A stretch of 64,000 nt of DNA from Niebla homalea (GCA_019925105.1 JAHGAU010000006.1:992001-1056000), one strand, 5' to 3'. Counted from the stretch's first letter, positions 45,849-60,690 are shown. A program made the numbers and translations. The notes: generated by a model from the sequence alone, not told the origin.

Positions 45849-48800
45849 TTAATATCTTTTTTAATCCCGTTATTATTAAGTATATTTTAAGTAAATTTAT
45901 TACGTAACTTTAAGTACGTCTTAGGAAAACTTAATTATTTAAGTAAGTTTTATTTAAATTTTATTTTATAAATCTTAATATCTTTCTTTATTAACGTATT
46001 TTAAAATAATATTATACGTAATTATTTAACTCGTATTTATTTATTAATATTATTTCTTTATTAATTTATTATATTAGTCTTAAAAAAGTAATTAGGGGGG
46101 TAATGGTTTATTATAATTATTATTATTTATATATTATTTCTTAAAAAGGTAAAGGAAAAAAGAAAAAAATAAAATAATTATTTATTAATTTTTAAATAAC
46201 TTTTTAGTTTTTATATAAATTCTTTTAACGCTTACTATTATACTTAATAATATTTATTAAAGGTATATTCCTTATTGTAACTTTTAATATTTACTTTTAT
46301 TTACTTATATACTTTTCCTTTAATTAATTAATATATTAAGTACCTTTAAGGCTATATTTATTTATAAATAAAATATATTTTTATATTCTTTTACTAATTT
46401 ACGTACGATTGTCCCGATACGGGTATTTTTAAAAGGCATATTAAAAAAGGTTTCTTTTAAATGTGGTAATATTGTTTATTATTTTTATTAAGTTTTATTT
46501 TAATTAATTTTATTAATAAATAAAACGTTAAAAATAACGTTTATTTATTTATTTAGTTGATAATTATACCACGTAACCGTTTATTTCATTCTTCTTATTT
46601 ATTTATTGTTTTTTTTATTTCTTTTTATTTCTTTAAATTCTTTTATTTCTTTAACTTTTTTAATTTTTAATTTTTTTTATACTTTAATTAATTTATTTTA
46701 AATTTAATTTAATTTTATACTTAATTATTAATTATCCTTTTAAAAGTATATATGAATTTATAACCTTAATATCGGTGATTTATTTTATATTTATATTAAT
46801 TTCTTTATAGTTTTTTTTAGAATTTTTAATTCAAATTATATTAATTAAAATTACTTTTATTATATCTTCATACCTTAAAAAGTATACTTTAATTATTAAT
46901 TTCGTTAAATCAAATAAATATATTTTTATTATTATTAAGGTTTATTTAAATATTAATTAAATAATTTATTTAAAATTATATCCGTTAATCCTTTATAACT
47001 TTAATTTATTTTAATTTTCTTATTTTTAAGAGCTTTTTATAATATATATTTAAGTTTACGTTTTTTATATACGTAAAAATACTTAGGCGTATACTTAATA
47101 TTAATAAATTAATAATAATTATCGTTTTACTTTTATTAACTACCGTTATATTAAAGGTTTATTAAATAACGTTTATTTAAATTATATTTTTAAATATTAA
47201 TTAAGCGATTATAATTTTTATTTAAATATATATAAATTAATTTACTTTTTAATTAATTATCGTTAATTCCTTTTTATAGATTTTTAATATCGGGATATAA
47301 TTTAAATAAGCGCTTTTTCTTTAATACGTTATATATTATTTAATCTTAATATTAATTATAAATTTAATATAAAAAGTTATATATATTTTATAGTTAATTA
47401 TAGTTTATAATTAACTTAATAGCTATAATTTTAATAAGTATTTCTTATTATATCTTTTACTTTTAATATTTATTTATTATTATTATAGCTTATTCCTGAA
47501 CCTTGGTTATCTGGTTCCGCTACTTATTTACCTTAATAATCCCCGTTTAACCGTTATTTACCGTTCCTATCCGTTTAATTAATTTAGCTATTTATATCGC
47601 TTATTCCTCGCTTATTAATTTAAATAACTCCTTTAGTTTAAATAATCCCTTTATTAATATATTAATCCGGCTTTACCGGAATTATAGGATTATTTCGGTT
47701 ATATAAGTCCGTTTAACGTAATAAAGTTTATATAAAATATAGCTTATCCTTTTTAAGGATTAATTCCTTAATTAAGTTTTATAAATAATCGTTTAAGAAA
47801 AAGTAATATTATTTACCCAATTTAAACTTAATTAAAGATGTTTTTAATTTAAGTTTTATTAATTTTAATTTTAATAAGTTATTTTTCCTTTTTATATATA
47901 AAGTAATTATTAATTAATTTTCCGTTTAAATAATAAATTTACTTAAGCTTTCTTATTAATTCCTTTTCCTTTTAATTCCGCTATTTATATTATATATACG
48001 TAATAGCTTTTATCTATATCTTTATAAGTATCTTTCTTTTAATAAGTTTCTCCCTTTATTTCGTCCCTGTATATATAATAGCCTTTAAGGTCTTTAACTT
48101 AAATGTAACTCCTTAATCGTTTTTATCCGAAGTTATTTCCGCGGGTAATATAATTATACTTTAAAGAAAAATTTACGTCCTTTTCTAACTTTATATTGTT
48201 AACCTTAATAAACCTTATATTCTAGATTATTCCCGAGTTTATTGTATTTAGCCTATATTATTTAACTTTAATTTTAAATTGTAATTATTATAAATATTAT
48301 TATAATCCTAATTTTAATATACGCTTTATTAAAAAAGTACGTATATAATTATCCTTAAATTAAAGCTTTAATTAATCTTTAAATTATTCTATTAGTTTTT
48401 TTAATTATATTACCGGGCTTACCCGTCGGGTCGCCTCCTTAATAATGGGTTATTTACGTTTTAGGTTATATCCTTATATATATATTAATCCTTTTATTCC
48501 GTTTCCGTTTCCGTTATTAAGGTGGGATAATTAGTACGGTTTTATACCCCGTGGTTACCGTAATAAAGGATAATCCTAAATATATTTTCTTATCTTAAAA
48601 ATATACTTAAAGCCTTATTTACCCGTTATTTAAAATGGTTTTTATATTTATATTAACGGTATATTTTACATATATTCTTAACGTAATATTTATAATAGGT
48701 TTAATATTTAAACTTATAATCCGTAAAAAAAACGTTTTTTTAAATAAATTTTTTAATATATAACTTTAATATTTAATTATGCTTTTATTTATATATTATT

Positions 48801-49030
48801 TTTAATACGCTTTTTCTTTCTTTTTAAAAAAATATTTTTAATTATAAATAATTATAACTTTTTATAATTTTATTATTTTATAACTTATAATATAATAAAT
48901 AAAAGATTATAAATAAAAGGTTAAAAGCTTAATATCCCCTTATTTGTACTTATTTCCTCCGAATCTTTACTATATTCCTGCTTCCCTCCTTTTTTGGTTT
49001 TTCGTTTTTAATTATATTTATTAAAATAGC
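45849..49030 (-). other. AT-rich gypsy-like debris, right of LINE-B
   Basis: 3.2 kb with no open frame. On the minus strand about 47900-47450 reads like an eroded gag (FKLGK, LIKELILKKDKLYFI, NNPIIPVKPD) followed by a charged, Asn-rich part, but no knuckle is clear. About 48420-48580 is GC-richer with a minus-strand ggggtataaaacc that could be an LTR promoter. Ends of elements cannot be assigned. It may contain the 3' LTR of Gypsy-5 and/or the gag part of Gypsy-6. Confidence 0.35.
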
Positions 49031-50020
49031 TATTTATTCCTTTTCTTCCCCCCTTTTTTTTTTTTGATTTTTAAATCCGTATTTTCTTAGGATCTTTAAT
49101 ATACCGAAGTATAAAAGCAATTAAAAAGGAAACGGCGTTATATTATTTATATATACTTCCTCCTTTTAAATTATACCATCTATAATTATAATAATCTTTA
49201 AAGGATTAAAACGTTCTCCGTTTACGTCCGCCGGATTTTAATTTTTTTTATTACTTTTAATTTTAATTTATTGGAAAATTTAAGGTACTTAATATACGGT
49301 ATAAATATTTTAAGATAATCCTTATAAAATAAATTAAATATAAAAGTTCTATTTATTTTTTTTAATATATATAAAACTCTATATTCTTTTATAAAGCTTT
49401 TAACAATAAATAATCCGATTTAATAAAACTTAAATTTCTTAAGATTAAAAGTAAAATTCCGTTATATAATTAATTGTTTTTCTTTTAATAAGTTTTAACT
49501 TTATATTCTTTTATTATAACGTCTTTTTTATTGGTTTTTTATTACGTTTAATTTCTCTTATAATTCTTCTTTAATATTTATTCTGTCTATTATAAATCCT
49601 TAAATAACTTTATATATTATTTTTTTTAAAGGCGGTATTATTTTTTTTATAATACGTATTTCGACTTTTAACTTAATTATATTACGTTTATATATTATAT
49701 CCGGTTTAACCTTAAAAAGGATATTAATAAGGGCGTACCTTAAATATTTAATATATCTTAAATTAATACTTAATATTATTAATCTTTCCGCTTATATTTA
49801 ATTATATTTTTATTAAGTTTATATTTTCTTTATTACGTTTTATTAAATTTAATTATTAGACTTTATTATATTTATTACTTTATATATTATATTTAATATA
49901 GGGATAAATTAAATATCGTATAACCGGAGGAAGCTTATTATTTTTTTATTTATAAATACCTTTTTAATATTTATATATATTATAACGGGTTTTAAGTAAT
50001 AATTTATATACTTTTTTAAT
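49031..50020 (-). mobile_element. Gypsy-5: 3' part with integrase C-terminus
   Basis: Minus strand about 49470-49330: KFKFY.IGLFIVKSFIKEYRVLYI, then NRTFIFNLFYKDYLKIF. This equals the integrase C-terminal pattern KL.PRWIGPF.V.K...AYRV.LP...R.HP.FHVSLLK.YL. A long polypyrimidine block at 49037-49064 (polypurine on the minus strand) would precede the 3' LTR. Upstream pol is separated by LINE-D, which entered at 50021. Frames are broken. Confidence 0.75.
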
Positions 50021-53000
50021 ATTGATTGATTGATTGATTTATATTACGGATCTAGTTAAGTTAATTCCGGCGTTCCTTAATATTCGGTTATTTAGCTTTA
50101 TTAATAACCGTAAAAAACCCAATATCTATAACGTTAAAAATAAAAATTGGTATTTACCTAGCTTTTACTTATATCTTAAGGGTTAAGAACATTTACGGCC
50201 GTTTAAAAAGTAGGAATTTATTTATATACTTTTTTTAAGAAAACTTATAATATTATAATTAAATCTACTTAAAAGTTGCTTTTAAACTTATTACTTTTCC
50301 GTTACCCTATAAGTCTATTTAATATTAAAATTTTAAAATTCCGATTATACTATTAAATATCCTTATTAATATATATATTATTATTATTTTATTTATACGA
50401 CTTTATTGATCAATATAATATCGTTTCTTATACCGCCCCGGTATTTATAGCCCCTTTAACCCCTTATTGGGTGTAGTTTTTCCGCCGTTACTTTTTATCC
50501 TTAAGTTAACGGTAAGGTTTTTTAATTAAGTTTTCAATTATTTTTTTTATTTCCTTAATTAAGTTAAACTATAATAATAAATCCGTAATTATTATAAATC
50601 TAATAGCCGCCTTAATATCCTTTTTATTAATAAATATTTAATAATAATTATTAATCCTTATTTTTTTAATTAATTTTAATCTAAGCTCCTTAAATAGTAA
50701 ATAAAAGATTAATATATATATAATATCTTACTTTCATTATTTATATTTATAGTTAACGTTAATCCGGCTATTAATATATATAATAAAAAGGAAATAAATT
50801 AAGTTATTTTTACTTATCCGGAGTTAAATTATTAATACGTTATTATTTTTCCTTATAATCTTATAACGCTGGAGATATTTATTAATAATTTTATTATTAT
50901 TTAAAGTTAAATATTATCGCTTTTAAAAGATCGATTCTTTATATTTACGTTAACGTTTTATTTATCTTTTTATAATTTATAAAATAATTATTATTAACTT
51001 TATTTTTATAACTTTTTTTCTTTTCTGTTATTTTTACTTTAAGTAAAAGTTTATATATTCCTACGTTAACTTCTTAAATATAAATTAAATCGATTTCTTT
51101 TTTAATTTACTTTAATTTAACTTCCGTAAAAAAGGTAAATACCGTTTTTTTACGTTTTTTTATTTAAGGCCTTTTATAATTCTAATAAATACGATCGTTT
51201 CCTATTAATATAATTAAGTTTATATTTTTTTTTAAGTTTTATTTAAGTAATTATTTAATTTAAGGTTAACTTTATTAATAATATAAAAATCTCGGATTTT
51301 AATACCGGGACGGGAGTCGCTTTATATACTTTACTTATTACTTTTAAGTATCGGTTTTAAACCTTTTATAATTATTAAATAAGCTTTTTTTATATTTAAA
51401 TATATTTTCAGGTACGTATTAAATAACTGTTATATACGTTATTATAAGCTTTATAACCGCTTAATAAATAATTCTAACTTTTTATAAGGTAGCTTTTTAC
51501 GTTAACGTTATAAGGTAAATAAAGTTTTTCTTTTATAAAATTATTTTTTTTTAATTTTTTTTATATAATTTTTTTAATTTAATTTCTTATTAACTTATAA
51601 GCCGAATACTTTAATATTAACTTCCGGTTTTATTATTATATTATTTAAGTTTATTATAGTTATTATATTATATAACTTTAAGCTCCTTATTATATAAATA
51701 AACTTATATTTATATAAAATAAATTAAGCTTTATATATTTTTATTTATTATAAATAAACTTTATTTATTTATTTTAACTTTAAATAATTTATATAAATAA
51801 ACGTATTATAAACTAAAAGGTAAATATTATTAATAAAGCTTTTTACTTAAATTTTCTATTTTAATTTTATTAAGTTTTTAATAAATAAATTATTAAAGAA
51901 TTAAAATAAGATTAAAGAGATAAATAATTTTTAAAGAATCTTTATTATCGCGGGCTTTATTATATTTATTTTCTATCCTAGGTTAATTAATATTACTTAA
52001 TTATTTAAGAAACTTTTTATTTAATTTATAAGGAAAAATAAAACTTCCTTTTTCCGTAAATTATATAATAACCTTTAATAATTTATTTTATTAAACGCCT
52101 TTATAATATTTAAGGAAAAAAGACTTATAACGTATTTTTTCCTATAACTTTATACCGTATATACGTTATTAATTAAGCCTTTAAGAGCCGTCTTTATTAA
52201 CCGTTTTCTTTTTACTTTTATTCATTAATTATAAAGTAATTTATACCCTTTTATATAATTATTTAAGATCTTTATAATTACCGTTTTTAAAGCCTTTTTT
52301 AACGTATAAAGGAATATTATAGGTTTATATAACTTTATCTTTAAGTAATTTAACTTAACCGGCTTCTTAAGGATAATCATTTTAGCCTCCTTAAATTTAC
52401 GGGGGTAATATCCTATATTAAGGTAAGCTTAAAATAAATAAATAAAAATTTCTTTAAATAATAACGTTATTATAAATAGGAACCTATTTAATATACCGTT
52501 AAGTCCGGGGGTTTTATCCTTTTTCGGTTTATTAATTACCTTAATTATTATCTTTTAGGTTATTATTTTATTTATTATTATTAATTTAAAATATATTATA
52601 CCGTCGATATCTATTAAGTTAACTTCCGGTAACGGGGGAAAAAACGTTTCTTTAAGAGCCTTAATTTTACCGTTAAAGGTATTTATTACCGTACTATCTG
52701 GTCTTTTTAAGGGTGGAAACTTAAGGATAAATTTAGGTTTCTTACTTTATTTTTTACCGTATTTTATTAACTTTTAAATATTACAAGGGGAAACCGCCGA
52801 ATTATATATTATAGCCCGGAAATACGTTTATTTAACCTTCCGGATAATTTTTTTCTTTTTTTTAAGCTTTTTTTAATCGTTAAAGTATTTTCCGGTTCCT
52901 ATATTTAATAATTTACTTTATAAGCGTTTTTACCTTTATAATTATTTTTATATATTTTTTATTTTAATAAGTTTTAACTCTTTAAGATAACTTTATTATT

Positions 53001-54058
53001 AAGATTATACCGTTAATTATTTTATTTAAAGTTTTTATTATTTATTTTATAAAACGGTTAATTTATCCTTTATTATTAAGCCGGGGGAGCTCCGTTAACT
53101 AAGATATTATTTTTATTGTCTTTATAAATACCTTAACTTCCTTAATTGTTTTTTACGTTTATTTAAACGGTAAAGGCAGAATCATATTAATGGATTAATT
53201 TAAGGTTATTTATATTAAGATATAATCCGAACCGTATTTTAAGTCTTTTTAAGGTCCGTATATTATAATTAAGTTAATAATATTTTCCGAGTTAAATATT
53301 AAATCGATCGTAATCCTAAGTTTACGGCTTTTTTATATAATAGTTTTTTTTAACGTTAATAATATAAGGTTAAACCGTATAATAATTATTAATAATTCCT
53401 TAAATTCAGTATAATTAATCGTATAATTATCCTTATTTTATTAAATATAATAAAGATTAAAATCCTTTATTAAGAAATATTTATTAAATATAATTATAAT
53501 ATCCTTAAGTAATAAGATCGTAAAAGGTTCCTTCTTATTAATCAATAATAAATTATACGTATTATAAATATTTAAATTACCCTTAATATCCTTTTCTTAT
53601 ATAATCCGGAACGTATATAAATTCTTTCCGTAATAAATAACGTTTTAATTATCTATATTTAACCTTTTATTAATAAAGAAATACGTCCGCGTTATTTTAT
53701 TACTTTTAAAGGCTAAATAAAAAAAAATTTTCCGGGTTAATTAAAAAGTAAATATATAGATTATACGGCGGCTTTTATATCGTTATAATATTAATATCCT
53801 TTACCTTTTTAAATTTAAATATTAATATTATAATTTCAACTATTTCCCCGCGTATATTATATTATATTACCCTTAAAAACGTAAATATATTAAATATTAA
53901 CGTTTATTGGGCTTTCTTTATTGACTTTTATTTATATAAACGGTCTATTTTTAAAATTAAGCGTTATTTATTTTAATTTTTTTATTATAATAATAATTTT
54001 AATTAAGCGGCCGGCCTTAAAAGTTAATATTATTATAAGTTTCTTTTTTTTATATTAT
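50021..54058 (-). mobile_element. LINE-D: minus-strand LINE, main part
   Basis: Starts (3' end) with TGAT repeats (50022-50040) and the 3'UTR motif tctagttaagttaattccgg, and runs through RNase H, RT and endonuclease to the ORF1/ORF2 junction (ggccggcc at about 54009, equal to the ggccggcc at about 25679 in LINE-A). It is interrupted at 54059 by LINE-C and resumes at 59889. Heavily mutated. Confidence 0.88.
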
Positions 54059-54071
54059 TAATTACTATACT

Positions 54072-57000
54072 GAGAATATGAGGAATGGCGATGAACAAAG
54101 GGACCCCAGAGGTCCAAAACGATGCGTATACGTATAGCTCTAGTAACAGTGAGAGAAATATATTAAATGCAATAAGTAGAAGTAACGTAATAGTTAAAAA
54201 TAAGGTAGTAAACGGGTAAATAGCCTATATTAATAGAAACGGTAACGACGTATACGGGCAATATAATAATAATAAGCTAAATAATACTTAAAATAAATAA
54301 AGGAATTAAGGTTAATAAAATACGCGTATTAAAACGTATAAAACGCGTAATAATAATACGGAAGTAATAGGTAAATAAGGGGGTAGGAAGGCCGGTACGG
54401 TATTAACGGCGAGGGGTATAAGCGGGGGGAAAAAGTAGGAAAATTACAATAAAAGTACCATTAAAGGTATATAAAGGGGAAATAAAGTTAATAAGGAGGA
54501 TAAGACTTTAAGGGACCAAAGGTAAAAAGCGGAGACGATATATTACCCGGTAAGTAAAAGCGAGAAAGCAATAAAAGAAACGGTAAAAACCTTAAAAGGA
54601 CTCTTTACGGTAAAATAAAAAAATATTATATTAAAAACTTAACCAATATTATAAATTAAATTAAAAAGCATAAGGGATTTCTATATAAAGGTAAAAGTAA
54701 AATTAAAGGAGGCGGAGCGGTTATAAGGCTCTTTAAGGGCGGTAATAAGGGCGTTAATAAAAAATAAAAATAGCGGTCTAAAGTTAAGTATATAAGGCGA
54801 GGGTATAAAGGTAACGGCCCTTTAAACGAAAAAGAGCTAAGCGATGAAAATAATAAAGGGGATACCCGCGGTAGAAAATAAAAGGATAACGGAGAAGAAA
54901 ACGGTTATATTAAAGAAAACGAAAATAGTAATAATCCGTTTATTTAATAATAAGGAAAGGAATATAACGGTAAAAATAAACCCGTTATAATTAATAAAGG
55001 TTTTTAAAATAATAACGGAATTATTAATAAAATAGATTATTACGGTATATAAGCTATAAAATAAAGATATTTTCCTTAATATAATATCTTTAAAAATGAA
55101 AAAAAGCTTAAAAAGGTTTAAAACTTAAATTAATAAAAAAGAATATAAATTAATTAAAATTTTAAGGTAATCGTTTACCGTTATAATAAATAAAATATAC
55201 TTATTACGTTTTAAAGAAGTTAAAAAAAAAATTATATTAAAAAATATAAAAAGGGAAAATATAGTTTTTTATTTAAAGCTTAAGATTATTAATTATAAGC
55301 TTCTATTAATAATAAAAAGACTTAATTCTTTAAAATATATAAAGAAATACTTTATTATTATATTAAGTATAACGTTAATAAAGATATATAATAATATTTT
55401 AAATAAAAAGATTATTAAAAAGGGATTTCTTAAAATAATTCGGTTATAAGATAAAGCGGTTAATATTTATTAATATTTTAAGTATTAAAATTATAAATAT
55501 ATTATTACGAAATATTTTAATATTATAAAATATATGGTTTACGTTAAGGGCTATAATACCTATAAGTATATAAAGTTAATAATTAAAAGGCTTATAAAAA
55601 ATATACTTAAATACGTTACGTATAATAAGGAAGGATACCTAATATAAGATTCTAAATATATAATAAAAGCCAGGGAAATTAAACATAAAAAGACCCGGAT
55701 AACTATGAAAATCCAATGGTATAATACGTATAAAATTAATTTAATAAGTTAATTAAAGGTAACCTTAAAATATAAGTTTAATTAATTAAATAATAAAAAG
55801 TAAATAACGGTAAAAAAGAGAAAATTCTTTATAATCCCGATTTTAAAAGCCGGCCGTTTTATGTCTTTAATAATAATTAAAAAAGTATTAAACTAGAAAA
55901 CGCTTAATTTTAATAAAAAGTCTATAATTTAAATAAGTATAAAAGAGGGAACCTTTATAAAAATTAATATATAATATATTAACGTTTTTAAGAATAATAT
56001 AATATAATATCCGTAATAAGGGAATTAAAGCTATAATATTAATATTTAAGTTTAAAGAAGTTAAAGATGTTAATATTATAATAATATAAGAATTACCGTA
56101 TAACCCTTATATATATTTATTTATTAACTTAAAAAAAGGGTTTTATTTAACTTTTAAGGGGGATAAAATAACCAGAATATACTTCTTTATAAATAAACGG
56201 TTTAACGTAAATAATTAAGATATTACTTATTATAATAAAAACCTTTATATACTTTATATTATAAAAGAAAAAAACTTAAAGGGCGATTTTAATATTTATA
56301 ACGTATATAATTTACCGTTAATTAATAAAGAAAAACCTTTTATAATATTATTACTTAAAGAAATCTTAATTATTTTAAGTAAATATATATTACTTAAAAA
56401 CTTTAACCGATATTATTATATATAAAATAAGGAAAAGTATATAATAAATTATATTAAATTAAATAATTTATTAATAATTATTATTTAAGTTAATTTTTTA
56501 TTATTAATATTATAAAAACTATTATATAAGAAAGTTATAAATTTAAAATAATAATTAATTTAGCTTTTAATATAGAAAAAATTACTAATATAATCGTAAT
56601 ATATAAATTATAAAAGGACTTAAAATATAGCTTAAATTATATATCAATATAAATAACCTTAAATTAAATTATTAATACGATTATATTATTACCGGTAAAA
56701 AAAGCGTAAAAAACAATTAAAGAAATAAAAGTTTATATAAAAACGGAAGAAATAATAATATAGTTTACGGACCTCCCTTAATTAAATAATAAAGATTAAA
56801 TCGATTTTTTTATAAAGTAAATAATAAAAATATTAAATAAAATAATTAATAAGATTATCCCGATAATAAATTTTTTTTAAAGAGTTAAAACTTATTAAAA
56901 TAAAGGATATATAACCGTAATTATAAAGGTAAAAAGATTAATTAAATAGGCTTTTAAATATAAAAACCAGGAAATACTTAATTAATTAAGGATTACTTAA

Positions 57001-59876
57001 AAAGAAAAAGAGAAAATTATTAAAAAGGTTAAATAAATATATTTTCGGTTTACAATATATAACTTAACGGTTTTACCTTATAATATTTAAAAGCTAATAA
57101 AATATAATAAAAAATAAAATTAAAAATTAAAGTTTATCCTTAAATTCCTACCTTTTAAGAAATTTAACGGTATATTAATTAATACCTTTAACGGTAAGAT
57201 TAAGGCCTTTAAAGAAGTATTTTTCTCCCCTTTATTAAAAATTAACTTAAACGATATTAATAATATTACGTACTTTAACCCTATATTAATAAATAAAATA
57301 ATAATATAAAATATAATAATTAAGGTAATTAATAAATTAAAGAAGGATAAAACTTTAAGATTAAATAGGATTCTTAATAGATTCTTAATAATAATAATTT
57401 TACCGTTTAAAAAGGTTTTTACTTATTTCTTTTAAGTATATTTTAACGTTGGTTATTATTTATATAAATTTAAGGAAATAAAAATAATTATCCTTAAAAA
57501 GCTTATTAAGCCGGATTACTTTAAAGTAAAGTCTTATAAACCTATTATACTCTTATATACGTTAAGGAAGGTTTTAAAAACGGTAATAACGAGGATCCTT
57601 AATAACTATATAAAGAATTACGGACTTTTCCCCGATTAATAAATAAAAATAAAAAGAAATTAATTAATAAAAATAGCCCTTAAAAGACTAATTAATAATA
57701 TATATGTAATATAAGGTTACGGGAAGAAATATATTATAAGTTTTTTTTTTCTTAATATTATAAATACCTTTAATAAAATAAATTATTAAAGGTTATTATA
57801 TAACTTAAAGAAAAAGGGAATATTACCTTTTTTAATCGAATAAATAAAAAGCTTCTTAAACGATTAAGTTATATTAATTAACCTAGGATAAAAGATAAGC
57901 TTAATAAAGCTTATTATAATAAGGATTCCTTAAGGATTTTTTTTTTTTTTATACTATTCTTATTCTTTAACGATTTATTGATTAAGGAACTTATTAAGTT
58001 AAAATAAAAAGTTTAAGTTAAAGGCTTTATTAATAATATTTACCTTTTAATTTATAATATTTTTATATATATAAATTATTTAAAATTAAAATAAACTTAT
58101 AAAGTTTATTTTCAGTAAATAAGAACTTATAAGGCTTAATTTACACCGTATAAATATAAATTTATTTATATAATTAAAAACTTAAAATTATATAATATAA
58201 TAATTATAGTAAACTTAAGTAAAATTATAATAAAGCCGGATATTAATATTAAAGTCCTTAACCTTTAAATAAATAAGAAGCTTAATTAAAAGGATTATAT
58301 AAGAAAGGTTTAAAAGAAAATAATTTTATAAGAAAAAGGCCTTATTTATTTTACCGTATTAATATAAAAAGTTACGTTATAGAAAGCTTAAACTATTTAT
58401 TAAGTTATAATAAAGCTAGCTATAATATATATTATAATTATTTAATATATATTTAAAAGTACTCAGGATATAGGAAAAAGTTTATTTAAATATTATAGAA
58501 AATCCAAAATCGGTATTTAAGAATAATTAACGGTATTTATAAAGTAACCTTTATCTTAATATTAAAGTCTAAAATTTTTATACCGTTAATTAAGGTTTTA
58601 TTAAATTAAATAGTTATTTAAATAAAGTTTAAAAGATATATATACTTAATTACGATAATAGGAAACGGGCGGATCCGTTAAAATCTTAATAAGCTTAAAG
58701 TTAAAAAGAGTAAACTAAAAATACCTATTTCCCTTTTTATTAAAATAAAGTAAAAATAAGTTAAAAAAAAGGTTAACCTTATTGGTATCTTAAAGGCCAG
58801 CTTAAGTAAGTATAAATTTCCGTTAAACATAAGAAAGATTAAGATTAAAAGGATTTAAAAAATAAAAATTATAACGATTACTTTATAGGCTATAATAAAA
58901 TAAATTAAATATTAACGGAAATATAAAGACTCTATACTTTAAAGTCGTTATTACTTAATTTTTAACTATAAAAAGATTATTAATAAGTATTTTTATTATT
59001 ATAATATTATAAAGAAAAGTAATAATATATTAATAATTTAATTCCGGACGGATAAAAATAATTTAATTTACTTTTTATTTATTATATATATTAAAAGTTA
59101 AATAAACGCTAAATATAAGTATGGATAAAAAAAGTAGGACGTTATATACGTCCTTATTTTTTATCCCTTATTTATAAAGGTTAAATTAAAATTTATTATA
59201 AAAGTTAATACTTATAATTATTATTAAATATTATTTATAAAACATAATATCTAGGTAATTATTAAGTTTATAATATTTACCGGATTATTATTATAATTTA
59301 ACCTTATTATAAAGATAAATAAAATTATTAAAGACCTTATAAAGAAAATTTATTATTAATTAAAAAAGAAAAAAAGGAACGGAAACCGGTTACGTTAATT
59401 ATATAAACCGGAAAGTATCTTTTATAGCCGTAAGGATATAATAATAAATATTTATTAAAAGTCTTTAAAAAAAGTTAATAATAATAATAATATAAGAAAA
59501 ATATATATTAAGCGTATAAGTATTAATAAGGATATTTAAAGGTAATATATAAAATTAAAATAATATAAATATATAAAGGAGCGGAAAAATAATAAATTTA
59601 AAAATAGCCTTTATAAGGATACGGTTGTAATATTACGGATTTTCTTAGGGGAATTAAAATATAAAAAATATATAAATAAATTATTATTCTTTAAACGGCG
59701 GTTAATATCCTTTACCTTAAATAATAAAGGGTGGAGGCCTAGTAGACGCCGGTTTTTACCTTAACGTTATAAGTATCAGGTTTTTATAATTATTAATAAG
59801 GCTAAAAGGCTACGTATTAAGGAACGCCGGAATTAGCTTAGTTAAACCCGTAGTATAAATCAATCAATCAATCAAT
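54072..59876 (+). mobile_element. LINE-C: full-length Tad1-like LINE inside LINE-D
   Basis: 5805 bp, start gagaatatgaggaatggcg, tail AATC units (59857-59876). Target duplication aattactatact, 12 bp (13 if a shared t is counted), at 54060-54071 and 59877-59888. Both sides align with LINE-D on the opposite strand, so a LINE landed in an older LINE. Domains: knuckles about 55465-55575, endonuclease about 55900-56740, RT box FINN at 58026-58037. Dead by multiple stops. Confidence 0.92.
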
Positions 59877-59888
59877 AATTACTATACT

Positions 59889-60138
59889 TTATCCTTCCTT
59901 ATTTAATAAGTTTTATTTATGTTTTAAGATTATTTTTAATTATTTTACCGGTTTAAGTTTATATAAATTATAACGTTAAATTTTAATTATTATTTTAATT
60001 TTTTTACGTTAAGTCTTTTTTGCTTTTATTATATATTATAAGTTTTACGCCGAATAATTATTATTACCGTATATTACGTATTTCAGCGCATTCTTTATTA
60101 AGCCCTTTATTATTAAGTTAACGTATTTATACGTATTA
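59889..60138 (-). mobile_element. LINE-D, displaced ORF1 part
   Basis: The reverse complement aligns with LINE-A about 25370-25650 (aatacgtataaatacgttaac..aaagggcttaataaagaat against aatacctataagtatataaag..aggggcttataaagaat). So LINE-D continues past LINE-C into its zinc-knuckle region and is then cut by an LTR that starts TGTTAGAG at 60139. Its true 5' end is not in the window. Confidence 0.75.
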
Positions 60139-60690
60139 TGTTAGAGTGCAAGCCCCTCTGGGGTGGTTGGAAGGCAAAGGGTGTATTACGTATAACTAAA
60201 GACATTAAAGTACAGAGGTATAGGAGTAAAGGGGCCGAAGGCCCTAATATACCCAATCGGTAATACTCCTGGGTGCCGGATTAACCCCGGGCTTAACCCG
60301 GGATAGGCCCGGTAAGGCCTACTTCTGAGTTATTAATACCCTTAAACCCTGATATTACCCCCCTAAGAAAGGCTCGCCTTTAAGTTTATAAATACGTTAA
60401 AAAGGAAAAATTTTTTACTTAAAACCACCTTTCTTACCTATTACTTATAAGCCGGGTAATTAAAGTAAAGTCTATATATCACCCAGCTTACCCGTCACTG
60501 GTTAACCGGGTAAGTAATATAAGAATTATAGGGGTAATATTGTGGCGGTGGCCGGGTAGTTAATGTAAGCATACGGGGATAGGATCGTGGCGGTGGCCGG
60601 GTAGCTAATGTAAGTATACGGGGGTAAGATCGTGGCGGTGGCCCCTATAATAAGCCCTAAAACGCGATTTCGTCCGGGGGTTCCAGGGCA
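60139..60690 (-). repeat. Gypsy-4 3' LTR region (inner end uncertain)
   Basis: GC-richer and mildly mutated block beginning TGTTAGAGTGCAAGCC with several palindromic patches (cccgggcttaacccggg at about 60286) and a 45-bp minisatellite (about 60497-60644). A minus-strand purine block (aaaaaaaggg at about 60709-60719) may be the polypurine tract, which would put the inner LTR end at about 60690-60705. Only one copy is present, so limits are estimates. Confidence 0.5.
60497..60644. repeat. 45-bp minisatellite
   Basis: Two close copies of a 45-bp unit starting gtggcggtggccgggtag (60542-60586, 60587-60631), a third partial copy (60632-60644) and an older degraded copy before them (from about 60497, taaccgggtaagtaatataag). 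It lies in the Gypsy-4 LTR region. Confidence 0.85.

Noticed and set aside
46455..46575. weak inverted repeat (tgtggtaat ... attataccacg) as a MITE
   Set aside because: Only 6-7 paired bases, no target duplication, and such matches are common in AT-rich sequence.
39350..46755. LTR pair suggested by similar aaagtatatatgaatt strings at about 39352 and 46745
   Set aside because: Similarity does not extend beyond about 20 bp and has no TG/CA ends or duplication.
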